NCBI GenBank assembly: GCA_963930655.1
Contig: OZ005611.1
Coordinates: 20,695,001 to 20,759,000, forward strand
From: Myrica gale
Taxonomy: Eukaryota; Streptophyta; Magnoliopsida; Fagales; Myricaceae
Direction of reading: 5' to 3'
Length of the DNA: 64,000 bases
The translations under genes were made by a program, and so were the position numbers. The notes under the pieces are model-generated. The model saw only the letters and a program-made list of their open reading frames with translations. It ran no database searches and was not told where the DNA came from. Shown here piece after piece: positions 48,248 to 59,897 of the stretch (its first letter is position 1; every line of letters starts with the position of its first letter).

Positions 48248-51200
48248 CTGTTTTTCCTGTTTTGTTGAAATTGTTTCAATTTTCGGTAGTCCAAAATACT
48301 GTAGATCTGCTGTTGGTATCATGGATATGTTACTAGAGTCCAAAATCGATCATCTTATTGGGGATTTGGAAGGCGTTAATGAACCTCTTACTCGGGTTAT
48401 GGTCATATAGGTTATAGTGGCGTTCCAAAAGCAAAAGCCTTCTACCCTTGAGGTCACTGCGCCTGTCTCACCCCCTCCAGGCTACACTGGCACCGCTTGT
48501 GGTGATCTTGATCTTGTGGAGGTAGGTAGGTATACTCCTTGGTCCATCAAGTTTTTCATAGAGCCAATTTGTCAAGAAGATGACTGGAATTACTAAAGGA
48601 AATTTACTAGACCCTAACCTATATTATCCCCCTATTAGCTACTTTTTTTGGCATGCTGATTGTTGTCTTTAGATGGTCTAACCATGATCGATCATTCTCT
48701 AGAATTTTGGGTGTTGTAGTTGAGCACAAGAAAATCAATGATCTTAAAGTGAAATAATGGCTAGGTCCAAATCATATAATCTTTTCTTCTCTTGAGGAAA
48801 TGTAAAACTTCAAATATAACGAACGTAGATAGAGAGGATAGACCAATCCCAACACAGTTACAACACAACAAGAGAAAAAAACAAATCCCAGACAGCCGTA
48901 CATGCTGCCAAAGACGTCTCGATATTCCTGCCTTGGAATGATCTGTAAAGTGTTCAAGTGTGCAGGGCAAGTTCAGAACGCAATCTATGGGGGTGATGTG
49001 TTAAAATTTTGGGGAGTTTAAAATTTTAGTGTATTGAATTTGGTTAATAAGTGAAGAGAGATAATTTTTAATATTTATTATAATGAAAATTAATGATGTA
49101 ATAGGAGAGAGATATTATATTGTAATTTTTTATTGTGTTAAAATTTTAGAATGTATAAAATTTTGGAAACAAACCTAGCCGGAAGTTGTGTCGAAATAAA
49201 GAAGCTTTCTTTGGTTCAAAGTTGAAACTCACTGATAGGGCATAGAGTTTCGTCGGAAACTACCAAGTTTTTTGCTTGTTCAAGGTTGTTCGTCAATAGT
49301 CCAATGGGGGAATTTCAAAGATTCATCTTGACTTCTCAACTCGCTCTCAGCAGGAGACTTCTCAAAACCGTGATTGACTGAACTCCCGAGAAGGCCGTCT
49401 TGTTTTGACAATCGCACATGGAAAGTGTGGGATGTTGCGTGGTCAAGTTGAGGTTGTCTTGTTCTTGTGGCATATCTATCCACAAGCTCCTCTGGATGTA
49501 GTCCTGAATCTAAGAAGTCAAATCTTCGAAGGACCAGATCCATAGCAATATTTCCAGTATTTTAATTGCGGTAGATAGTAGTGGTGGTGTTTGTTTGTAA
49601 AAATTATTGGGTATTAGGGTTTTTAAAAAAATATAGATATTTTATGGAAAAGTGAAGAGATAAGATTTAATTAAATATTATAATATTATTTTATAATTTA
49701 ATGAGGAGACTATTTTATAATTGTGTAGAAATTTTGAGAGTGAAAATTTTCACTCGAAACACCACGAGTGTTACAGGGAAGTGACCGGATACAAAACTTA
49801 GAAAGAGAATTTTCAGCCTTTTGTTCTCGATTTTTCTCTCTCTAGATCTCTCTCACCTCACTTGGTCCGTTTGTTTGTTTGTAAAATTATTATTTTAAGT
49901 AAAAAACTTTTCATTGAAATGTTATAAAAAAAATTTCCTTCACTGTTTGGTTATTCTTTTAACACTTTCAAGAAAAAAAATATTTTTTTTTTATGTTTGA
50001 CACGCTTAATGATTTATGTATTTACATAAAAAAAACTTAATTATCGTATATATTTTTGTAGTTTACACTTTGACATTTTAGTCCCTCGGTATCGATTTCA
50101 ACCATCGGGCTCCTAAGGTAAGTTTTTTAGACAAATCGATCCCCCGTCCTATTACTTTTTATTTATATATCATTTTTTATTTTTTAAAATAATTTTAATA
50201 ATTTTATCTTAGAATGACATTTCGGTCATTTTGTATGTGATTTTAAAACGAAAGGCAAAAAATGATTGATTTTAAACTTACGAGGCAGTAGGGATGGGCT
50301 TTCCGAAGTTTTGGGTCGAGTTTCACCCACCCTACCCCAACCCGAAATGACTCATAAATCTGAGCCACCCCTAGCAGATCGAGTTTGACTTTGGGCCATG
50401 TTTTCTTGGTTTTTTTTTTCATTATATTATAGGCCCAAAACATTTTGGGCTAATTTTTTTAGGCTAAAAATGTTGTGGGCTCAATTTTTTCTAGCCCAAG
50501 ACTATATTTTTTTAGAAATAATGCACAGACTTGGATTCGGGTCGGGGTCAGTTTTTTCGAAATGTGTATAACAAACTCAAACCCAAACCCAACGTGAATC
50601 TTATCGGAATGCATAAATAAAACTTGACTTACGAATAAAGCCGACCTGATCGGGTTGGGTCTGGGGTTTTTGCCCCATCTTTTTGAGGCGGAATAAAATA
50701 TTTTGGAACTAGAGTCTTACTGATTTTTGACCATAGATATGAGGCATACTATAATGTTCCAAAAAAAATTGGTTTACGAAAAATTTGAGCTTAATTTGTT
50801 TTCTGGAAAGTAATAGAACTTTTACAGTTGGCTTGAAAACTTTTTACTTTGACTTCATTTTCAAGTGCTTGCCAAATACCTAAAAACAAGTATGAAATTT
50901 GTTTTACAAGAAAACAAACGGACCCTTAGTCTGAAAATCTCCCTCCCACTTTGTTCGATATAGGGGAGGAGATAGTCCTCTCCTTCAACCACGCCTCTGG
51001 TGTTTGAATTCTGCTCTAATAGTGCTTTTCAGGATTGTTTTTAGACTCTTATTGAAATCAATGGAGGTTAAATCTCGACCTTTTTGGTGGTCCTCGATGC
51101 GCACTGCCTCCTTGGTGGGCTTCCCCTCCTCCAAGACCAAAGACATTCGATCGGGCGCATGAGCCCTCATGCGCCCGGTCGCTTTTGCCTCTCTCTCAGC

Positions 51201-51304
51201 CAATTTGAACGGTTTTCGAAGGACATCACCTGCCCAGCCGTGTTCAGGACCCCCATGTGACCGCTTCTGCCTCAATCTAGCACCACCTCGTTGGCGCATG
51301 TTTG
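48248..51304. other. Intergenic DNA with MITE copies
   Basis: Family 1 MITE copies (plus orientation) lie at about 48990-49178 and 49585-49750, each with TTAGTGTATTGAATTTGG- or TATTAGGGTTTT-type left ends and GGAGAGAGATATTATATTG-like cores. An 87-codon minus-strand ORF at 49543-49280 was not recognised. 50950-51300 is GC-rich and flanks the hAT-like element. Confidence 0.45.
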
Positions 51305-52279
51305 CAATGGCGGATACAAAGGGGGCGAGCCGGGTCCACCATCCCCAAAACTTCAAAAAATCCCAGACTTGCCTCCCCAAAACTGAAATTTTTCTAATAA
51401 AAATTACATTTTCACCACCCCTAAATTTCTTGAATTGGAGTCAAATACCCTGCTGGACATTTGACTACCTATCTATGGACCTAATTCATACTTTTTTAAG
51501 CCCCCGAGTAAGTCTTTGAATTCATACTTTCGTTAGGGAAAAAGAATTTTTACCTTCATTTAAGGCTTAAACTAACGTGAAGCCTTTCTCAAATGAGTTT
51601 ACTAATAAATTTCATTAGGCTTACAAGCCGAAGTAGCACAACTCAATTTCAATTTTTTTGGGGGTTTTTTTCCTTAAAATTTCAATCGTTATTTCACTTG
51701 CAATCTAGTGGAAATTAGCTTAATTTATAATAAATATTTCTACACCCAAATAAGAAAATAAATAAAATTTTATCTTTATTTTTAAATTTAAAACTAAAAG
51801 ATTGTTTCTTGAGATCTCCAACAATGTTAAAACAATACAAATCATTTAAACACAGAATTTATGCAAATAAATATAATATAATGATACACTACTTAATTAC
51901 TTTATCTTTTCAACTTCTGATTATTTAATTTTATCTTTTAAATTATATTAAATCATTCCAACAAAAAATGTTTTATTCAAAATTATCATTCCAATAGAAA
52001 AAAATATTAATCTAAAATGACCATTTAAGCGGAAAAATATTGTGTAATTCGAAACGAAAGAATATTATATGATTTTTGATTTTTTTTCATCCCTAAAGAC
52101 AGTCTCTAGATTAAATACGTTCAATTTTTTAATTTAATTTTTTATCTTAAGAATTATATTATAAAATTATTATTACTATATATATATATATAACAAGATA
52201 TATAATTAAAAATTAAAAAACAAAATTAATTATTAAAATATTTAACCCCTCCTAAGACAAATTCATGGCTCCGCCATTG
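51305..52279. mobile_element. Third hAT-like non-autonomous element
   Basis: Ends CAATGGCGGA and TCCGCCATTG are perfectly inverted. Flanks CATGTTTG and GGTGTTTG agree at 6 of 8 positions, a degraded 8-bp TSD. The interior is AT-rich and non-coding. The GC-rich sequence on both sides belongs together. Confidence 0.7.
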
Positions 52280-52287
52280 GGTGTTTG

Positions 52288-52760
52288 ACTAGTCTATTAG
52301 GCTTTTATGCTGTCCATGTCGCCTCCTTCTGTTTTGTGGACTGTTTCGGTTGTTTTGTTTCAATAGGTCTTCTGACCATCAACGTTTTGTACCTCTCGGA
52401 GCTATCTTTTCTCCTCTTTTCCCTTATCCAGCCAATTATTGCTTGAAAATTGTACCAAAGGAGTTGGATCTTTGCTTCGATCGGCCTTCCTTCAGTGAAA
52501 GCCGTCATTGTCTTGTGCGATAGTTTTGTTGTGTTCCAGTCCTTGTGGTCAGTTTGTGCGTCCAGATCTTTACGATCGGTTGGTATTGTGTCCCGATCCT
52601 TATCATTGATTTGTAAACCTCTCATAGGATCCACCTTATTATAGATTCTTTTGGCATTTTAGATTTTTCCATTGACCTTCTGACTTATTTTTCGCTATAT
52701 ACTGGTTGTATTAGTTTCGGTTATTAATATAGTATTATAGTTGTCTAGAAAAAAATATTT
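52288..52760 (+). other. Possible 3' end of an unidentified retroelement
   Basis: Sequence right of the hAT-like element continues the GC-richer block from 50950-51304. It ends in TATAGTTGTCTAG followed by an A-run (52749-52755), like a retroposed 3' end. No LINE domain could be identified, so this is tentative. Confidence 0.3.
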
Positions 52761-53440
52761 TTTATTTCTCTTTTTTTGGAAGATGATTAAACTTAAAATG
52801 ATAATATAAATTGATAAGAAGTAACTAAGGTTGTGGCAACTGGATATCTTCCTAGTTGTGTCAACAATGATTCACGTCGTAAACAATAGATAAAAAAATA
52901 ACAATTTGCGTGATTTTTTCCTTCTCTTTTCCTTTTGTTCCTATTGATTTATTACCTTATTTAAATTGTTATCTATAATGAATCGGTAACTCAGGATTTT
53001 CAAGATCTTAATTATTATTTTTAGTGAGTAACTCAAATTAAAAAAAAAAATCAGCATAATTTAATGATAAACTAAAATAAGGAAATATGAAACTGCAGTT
53101 TTAAAAAATTTAATGACAAAATTTAACTATTGTCAATCTAGTACTCAATTAAACAAAAATTGGGAGTTTAAAAAATTCACTCTGTAAGTAAATATAACAT
53201 GTCTTTATTCATAAAAGATCATTTCGATTATGATCAAGGCATTAGAATTATTATAATTCTTTTAAAATATTCTAGATCATCTAAACATTCTTACATCCTA
53301 ATACATACTTATTAAATGAAACAAACTCTTCAGCTAATTCTTATTTTTTGACCTTCATAAAATAGAAAAAAAATATGGAAAAAAAATTGTCATTTAGCTT
53401 GCCAAAAATTATTTTCTGATCAAATTAATTGAAAATTTTA
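52761..53440. other. AT-rich intergenic DNA
   Basis: Nothing recognisable is present. Confidence 0.5.
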
Positions 53441-54017
53441 GGCTTAATTACCTTACAGGTTCTTGTGGTATCCGACTTTTACAAAATAGTCTCTGTAGTA
53501 TGACTTTCAACAAAATGGTCATTGTGGTATAGTTTTGGGACAAATTAGTCCATACTTTTAATAAAATAGTCCATGTGGTATAGTTTGAGACAAATTAGTC
53601 TCTCTGTCTAACTGCCGGGAGAGTGTTGTACATGCCACGTCAGCGTCATTCACGCGTTGACACGTGTTTTTTAACATTAGTATCCAAATCACGAGTGATA
53701 TATTTCTTTTAGCTTGTAGAATTAGTCTGAGCCTCAACCTCAGACTTGATTGGTTCGATCCAAGACGGCTGCTGACGTGTCAACGCGTGAATGAAAAGTG
53801 ACATACACAACACTCTCTAGTTAAGTGGGTAATGACAGTTGGACGGATGAACTAATTTGTCTCAAAACTATACCACAAAGACTATTTGTTGAAAATCATA
53901 CCACATGGACTAATTTGTCTCAAAACTATACTACAAGGACCATTTTGTTGAAAGTCATACCACAAAGACTATTTTGCAAAAGTCGCATACCACAGGGACC
54001 TGTAAGGTAATTAAGTC
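53441..54017. mobile_element. Mutator-type MITE, 577 bp, with perfect 9-bp TSD
   Basis: It starts GGCTTAATTACCTTACAGG and ends CCTGTAAGGTAATTAAGTC; over 110 bp of the ends pair. The TSD AAAATTTTA is at 53432-53440 and 54018-54026. The arms contain repeated GACTTTCAACAAAATGGTC words. A truncated relative is at 41139-41279. Confidence 0.9.
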
Positions 54018-54026
54018 AAAATTTTA

Positions 54027-55801
54027 ACAGACGGTACAAAGTGTCTGAAATCAATAATTAGTAGGTGTAGCGTAAAAAAATATTAAATAAGAATGTAAAG
54101 TGTCAAGACTTTCATAATTAAAGAGTGCAAATTTTATTTATATTTAAAGTCTATCTATTCTTAAAATTTTAGGATAATGATTTTGAACTAATATCTCAAT
54201 TATAATGTATGATTTTGAATTAATATTATTTCTTTTAGAGTGTAATTAAAAGTTGTGTGCTGATTAAAAAGTACGTTGTTGAATGAATGTTTGGATTTCC
54301 TTTGTTATTATATGAAAATAAAAATAAATAAATTGCAAAATCTCCGCGGTATAAAGTATCTTTCATTAAAATTAATAATTTAGTTCTTATATTTTCAAAA
54401 TGGTATCAGTAATCAAAATTGATAGTTTAATCCTTATAATGTCAAAAAAAAAATCTTGTGGCAGGATTGAACCTGCTCCATTAGTTAACCAGATAAATTC
54501 TTCTCCATAGGCTCCTGAACCCTCTGGCCTCTCCCCGGCAGAGACAAGAAGAAGGCTGACAAAAGTATGACGAGAATCGGTGATCGAAAAACACTCCACT
54601 TTCCCAAGAACCAAACAATTGAATTTCCCAAGAAGATATATCCTTGTAATATATCTTTGCAAGCTACTGAAGAGGGCAAGAAAATCTTCATACATGGACC
54701 TGCTTGTCAGTTACAATAATCACAATAACAAAAGAGGGTACCCGCCCTCTGCAGTGTTGCGAAATACAAAGTTATATAAAAATAAGAACCCTAACAGCCC
54801 TGCAATATAAAAACCGAGTGAAAGCTATAGAATAGAAGTGTTTCGCACAAAGGGGTGAGCGATGTGGAAAATTCTGGGTCCTGGGAAACGAAATCCAGCG
54901 ATTAGGAATATGCGGAGATTCGTGATAAAAGCTAGTTCCACGTAAGTGCCCTAAGATATATGAAGAATTCAATTGATTCCCTTCGTAAGTGCCCCGACCA
55001 ACAAGACAACCTAAAGTAATAGACCGCTGATTACCACAATGGATGGACCATATTGGCCGACCCCATTTCTTTTAAAGTATTCCTTCGACCTTTTTCTGAG
55101 TTTAGTCAGTTTTGGCAATTTTATTCTATGCACCTTGTCTGCCCCCCTTGGAAAAGATAAGAGCTAAATAGGCTTTTTTTTTTCATCTAATATTGCACTC
55201 TTGTTTGAGGTTTCACCTGTCGAATGGTTTCACATAGATCCCAAAGTTATTGTCATGATTATTATTTATTATCTGTTTTGAGGTAATTCTAATGGTATTG
55301 GATAATTAAAATTTGCAATAAATTATTACTATTTATTTTAATCGATATCAAAATGAAAGAAGAACATCATATTTTTAAAACTATATAAAAATATATCATA
55401 TTCATCCCATTGACCAAAAAATACGTACGCGCTTGGAGCACAGAGCATGGATGGATATGCCAAATTTTAATTATATTTTCTGGGCTGATATGTATTTTCA
55501 AAATTGAATAGTAATTGCCAAAAAGATAATATTATTAATTCATACAGACAATGGAGAAAGAAGAAGAAAGTGTAAAAGCAAAGTAAAATATATGAAATAT
55601 TAGGATTATGTTCCTGGGAGGAATCTCTTTCCCTCACCGCGCGAAATACGCCAAGAATAAATTTCTTTAGCCCTGCGCTTCCTTCTTGCCTTTCGTTCTA
55701 CTAGATTCGAGTCCTTTTCCCCGATTTTCTCCACCATCTTCCCTACCTCACGGCTCACGCCTCACGCCTCACGCCTCACGCCCTCCCTTTATTTTTCCCT
55801 T
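54027..55801. other. Intergenic DNA and RPI promoter region
   Basis: 54440-55000 is less AT-rich and has two short overlapping ORFs on the minus strand without recognised domains. 55600-55800 leads into the RPI transcription unit. Confidence 0.4.
55754..55781. repeat. Four perfect CTCACGC heptamers
   Basis: Four tandem 7-bp units directly upstream of the RPI TATA box. Confidence 0.95.
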
Positions 55802-55808
55802 TATAAAG
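55802..55808 (+). promoter_or_regulatory. Likely TATA box of RPI
   Basis: TATAAAG about 320 bp before the RPI ATG. Initiation would fall near 55835, giving a leader of about 290 nt that is rich in CT. Confidence 0.5.
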
Positions 55809-56124
55809 CTAACCGCACAAATCCCAAGTACGTGCGCCTTCTCCTCGATAACCCTATCTCTCATTCTCTCTCTCACTTCTTCGTCCGCGTTCTCGCCACC
55901 ACAAATTCCAAATTAACCCGTCTCTTCAGATACTCCTGTGTGTCTTTATGGAAGTTCTGTAAAAACCCATATTTAAACCAGTCAAATTCCCGGGGCTTCC
56001 TTCCTCTATAGTTCGAAGCCTCGGATTTTGCTTGGACTCGAGTAGCCTATTATCCCAATCCCGGATTTTGATTTTAATTTCCGTCCTTTTTTGTTTTCTC
56101 GCTTGGGTGGAAATACTCGAGGAA

Positions 56125-56940
56125 ATGGCTATTGCTTATCCCCATTTTGTTGCGTCTGAGAAGTCTCCCATTGAGACAGAAGTTATGGTCCCGTCATCTC
56201 CGTCTACTTCTTTGTCTCCTGTCATTCTGACCCAAGACGATCTCAAGAAGATCGCGGCTTACAAGGCTGTTGAGTACGTGGAGTCCGGCATGGTCCTCGG
56301 CCTCGGAACCGGCTCTACTGCTAAGCACGCTGTGGACCGTATCGGGGAGCTCTTGCGCCAGGGGAAGCTCCACAACATCGTCGGCATCCCCACGTCGACG
56401 AAAACCCACGAACAAGCTGTCGCCCTCGGCATTCCTCTTTCTGATCTTGACGCCCACCCTCACGTTGACCTCGCCATCGACGGTGCCGACGAGGTCGATC
56501 CCTTCCTCAACCTTGTCAAGGGCCGAGGTGGGTCCCTCCTCCGAGAGAAAATGGTGGAGGGCGCTTGTCGGAAATTCATCGTCATTGTGGACGAGTCCAA
56601 GCTTGTGAAGCATCTGGGTGGTAGCGGGTTGGCCATGCCGGTCGAGATCGTGCCCTATTGTTGGAAATTTACGGCGCAGAGGCTGCAGAGCCTGTTTAAG
56701 GAGTCGGGCTGCGTTGCGAAGCTCAGGACTTCCGGCGAAAACGGCGAACCCTCCGTGACCGACAACAGGAATTACGTCGTGGACTTGTATTTTACTAAGG
56801 ATATTGGGGATTTGAAGGCTGCGAGCGATGAGATTTTGAGGCTACCGGGTGTTGTGGAACACGGGATGTTTCTGGACATGGCCACCACAGTGATTGTGGC
56901 GGGGGAGCTCGGCATCACGGTGAAGAATAAGCTTAGCTGA
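56125..56940 (+). CDS. RPI: Ribose-5-phosphate isomerase A, cytosolic type
   Basis: The enzyme interconverts ribose-5-phosphate and ribulose-5-phosphate in the non-oxidative pentose phosphate pathway and supplies ribose for nucleotides. The 271-residue intronless protein has the RpiA signature motifs: GLGTGSTAKHAV (59-70, phosphate loop), GIPTSTKTHEQA (87-98), IDGADEVD (118-125), KGRGGSLLREK (132-142, with the catalytic Lys/Glu region) and VVEHGMFLDMAT near the end. There is no chloroplast transit peptide, and close similarity to plant RPI1/RPI2 suggests a cytosolic enzyme. In Arabidopsis the RPI1 mutant (rsw10) affects cellulose synthesis. The start is the first in-frame ATG; the frame is open back to 55963 without another ATG. 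It looks fully functional. Confidence 0.95.
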   Translation: MAIAYPHFVASEKSPIETEVMVPSSPSTSLSPVILTQDDLKKIAAYKAVEYVESGMVLGLGTGSTAKHAVDRIGELLRQGKLHNIVGIPTSTKTHEQAVALGIPLSDLDAHPHVDLAIDGADEVDPFLNLVKGRGGSLLREKMVEGACRKFIVIVDESKLVKHLGGSGLAMPVEIVPYCWKFTAQRLQSLFKESGCVAKLRTSGENGEPSVTDNRNYVVDLYFTKDIGDLKAASDEILRLPGVVEHGMFLDMATTVIVAGELGITVKNKLS

Positions 56941-57593
56941 TTCTATGATCATTGTCTAACTTTTTTTATATCTTTAGGGACGGGTATTGGGAATTTTTGG
57001 TTTGCGCGGGTGGGAAAAAGATTATTCGGTATTTATTGTCATAGGGAGAATTTCATGGTTAACCAGACCCATTGGTATCGTTGAATTTATGGCGAGGGTC
57101 TCCTCATGTTTTGAGATATAAGATTAGGAAAAAAGTAGGAGTTTTGGGTTTTTGTTGACAGCTGAATGACCGGCCTTTGGAATGTTGGCTGTAATGCTCA
57201 TTCGGAAAAAAATGAAATTCTGCTCCTTTATACCAGTTGATGTCTTTTGTTTTACAGAAAACACTTAGCAATCGATGCAATGAGCTTGCAGCTTTTCTGT
57301 TACTGCATGGATTGTGTTGCCTGTGATTATGAGCTTCTCTGAGCTATTCATATTTTGCCTAGTGTATGTGCAACTTGGTAGAATACGGGTAGTGTTAGAG
57401 TTAGGTGCATATGGTTATTCAACGTTCGTACAATCTCTTTTCATTGTGGGCTCAAAGTTAGTTTCCTCTAAAATCTGGCTGGGTCAACTCTTGATGTCAT
57501 CAAAAAATATTATGCATGTTCCATTATAATTCTCTATCAATCTGTGTTGGTTCTAACCAAGAGGGAAAATAGAAGAACCTGTATATGTAATTA
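56941..57593. other. RPI 3' region
   Basis: Probable 3' untranslated sequence and flank; no ORF of note. Confidence 0.4.
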
Positions 57594-57781
57594 TTGGTGT
57601 GGTGGTAAGGCTTCGGCTTGGGTTCTAACATGTCCCAAGTTCGAGCCCCAACACCCCCATTATCGCCTTGACTTACCTGCTCCCTAGATTGTGGGGTCGG
57701 TCCAGGGGGCCGGGGTTTGTACTTCAGGGTTGGGCCAAAAGGGTCCGACTTTGGAGAATTTCCTCGTCATAAAAAAAAAAA
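57594..57781 (+). mobile_element. tRNA-derived SINE
   Basis: A box-like GGTGTGGTGGTAAGG (57596-57610) and B box GTTCGAGCCCC (57639-57649) have the spacing of a Pol III promoter. They are followed by about 120 bp of unrelated body (GGGTCGGTCCAGGGGGCC) and an 11-bp A-run at 57771-57781. Length near 185 bp fits plant SINEs. Flanking TSDs were not identified. Confidence 0.75.
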
Positions 57782-59829
57782 GTTTGACACTGAGTTTTAT
57801 TCTTACATTTATGCGAACTCCTTTTGCAAATGTCTGGGGGCTTCTCTGATGCTTATGATTGATAGTGAAAGGTATACATGGTTGCAGAGGTTGGGAAGCA
57901 GTGGCCTGAGTCAACTAAGAACAGTGCTATTTTAGCATGTGGTGTCTCCATTTCTCCATTTCATGTCAAATAACTTTATAGGAGGGCTTTAAGTTAGCTG
58001 AGTGAACATGCTGGTTATCCGCTTTCTTATTTCTTGATTTGTTGGTCGTCATGGAGACTGAAATTTCTGAGAGGATTTGTCACTTTAATTTATCTAGTTC
58101 CCAATTAAGTATACTTTTGCTTGTAATTTTATGGAGACTCATTCGGGAACACTCCCCTGTTTGTAAGATGTGGAAACAAGGAGAATGTAGTCTTAGACCA
58201 TTGTGGATATTTGAGTATAAAGGTGTGGAACAATGTAGTATTTCTTTGAGACTTAAGCACTAATGAAATGCTCAGCCAATGAGGATTTTCTCTCTGACTG
58301 CTTTTTGTTATAAAATATCCCGCAATTCATGGTGCTTCCAAAGAAGAAACTATTTGAGATGAACCTTTTCTCCTGTGTTTATTTATGTTCCATGTCTGAA
58401 GGGGTAATGTGATATGTTTTACTAAAGGGCGATGCAGGTCTCAGGATTATGGATTTTGTTTATGGGTTTGCTTCAATATTTAATTGTGCATCTTGGAAAG
58501 ATTCCAGGCTTCTATTCGTTGCTTGCGAAGTAAGGCAATTGCACAGCTAAATGTTGAAGCTGTAGTTTATGAAGTTGAATCACCGTATTTGTTCTGGTGA
58601 TGTTGAAGGCTCTTTGAGACCCTATGGATCCAGTTGTCCAGCTAAATGTTCTGTTTAGATAAGAAAAACAGGGTTGGAAGTTGAGCCCAACTAGCGCTCG
58701 TCCTGTTAATTTGAGCCATTCTTGTCATTCTGATGCTTCTTGGGAAAGCTCGGTGCTATTAGGTGTAGCTGTTGTCTAAGGGGAAAGAATGCTTACATCT
58801 CTCCTCCTGTTGCCATAAAATTTAGAAGGTGAGCAAAATTGCATATATCAGTACTGATTATGGCCTTTTGTCCTAGTCTGCAGTTGTAGCAGTTTGTGGT
58901 GAAGGATTAATTTGATGGATGATCAAGTGAAAGAGCAAGCGTGAAGGATTCATGGGGTTGTCTCAAGTGGAATGCCTAAATGGGGTAGTAGGCCCTACCC
59001 AGAGAGAGAGAGCAGGTGTGATATGTTTACTAAAAATGTTGCAGGGGCCAGGGGGCATGACTATAGATTTTGCATTTGCGTCGCCTCTGCTTCCACATTG
59101 AACTGTGCAGTGTGCATCTTGAAAAGATTCTACGCTTCTGCTTGTCACTACGGAAGCAGTGACACTGTATCTCTTCTCTCTGGCTGCCTTAAAATCTGGT
59201 CCAAATATAGATGATGATCGGAACTTCTGAATGTAAGCACTGATTGGAACACTTCGTGATTGTCTGTCAGTTTTGGCAATTTTTGGTGAATGGTCATCCA
59301 TGTCAATGAATCAAACCCTTATCAGACGATTATGTCTTTACGTTTTGGGGTATATCATTTCTAAATTCAAGGTTCTTCATTATCCCAGTATTCCGTCTGT
59401 TTTTTTCCTCAATTGGAAGGAAATTGAGGAAACACAGACGATTATGCGTTTCCACAGTCAAACACCATAATTTTTCTTTATTTTGTTCATCGCCTCTTAA
59501 GTGATGATTTTACTACCGACAAATATATAAGGTTAAATGCTATGGAAAGGGTATTAATTTAGGTGTTAGTAGACTTGCCATTTAATGAAAAACTTCCTAA
59601 ATCTATTTTTTTTTCTTTTTACAGATATGTACTCACATTAAAAACCTTCCACCATTTCATGTAAAGATATATACTCACATGAAATACATAAGCATATATG
59701 TGTGTATACATTTCTATCTTGTTTAGCAAATGAAATAACTGATTCAGTTTTCATGAAGAAAATAATAATTGACAAAAAAAAATCATAAGGAAATAAAAAA
59801 GAACAAGAAAAAAATTATTGCGATAAAAA
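57782..59829. other. Intergenic DNA with a diverged duplication
   Basis: Blocks at about 58405-58560 and 59015-59165 share GTGATATGTTT, GATTTTG, TTTGC, TGCATCTTG and AAAGATTC in the same order, suggesting an old duplication about 600 bp apart. No gene was recognised. Confidence 0.45.
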
Positions 59830-59897
59830 AAATATAACGCGGTTTTTTATCCCCTTCTTTTTTTTTTGCTCAAAAAAGCAACCCAAATAAATTGAAA

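Noticed and set aside
49280-49543. 87-codon minus-strand ORF as a gene
   Set aside because: No family recognised, flanked by MITEs, and without supporting signals.
53825-54010. 61-codon ORF at 53825
   Set aside because: It lies entirely within the inverted arm of the Mutator-type MITE.
54387-54695. Possible organelle-derived insertion
   Set aside because: The less AT-rich stretch and ORF hinted at organellar DNA, but I could not match it to a specific organellar gene.
56032-56124. RPI start at 56032
   Set aside because: That codon is TTG, not ATG. The first in-frame ATG is at 56125 and gives the normal cytosolic RPI length, so 56125 was used.
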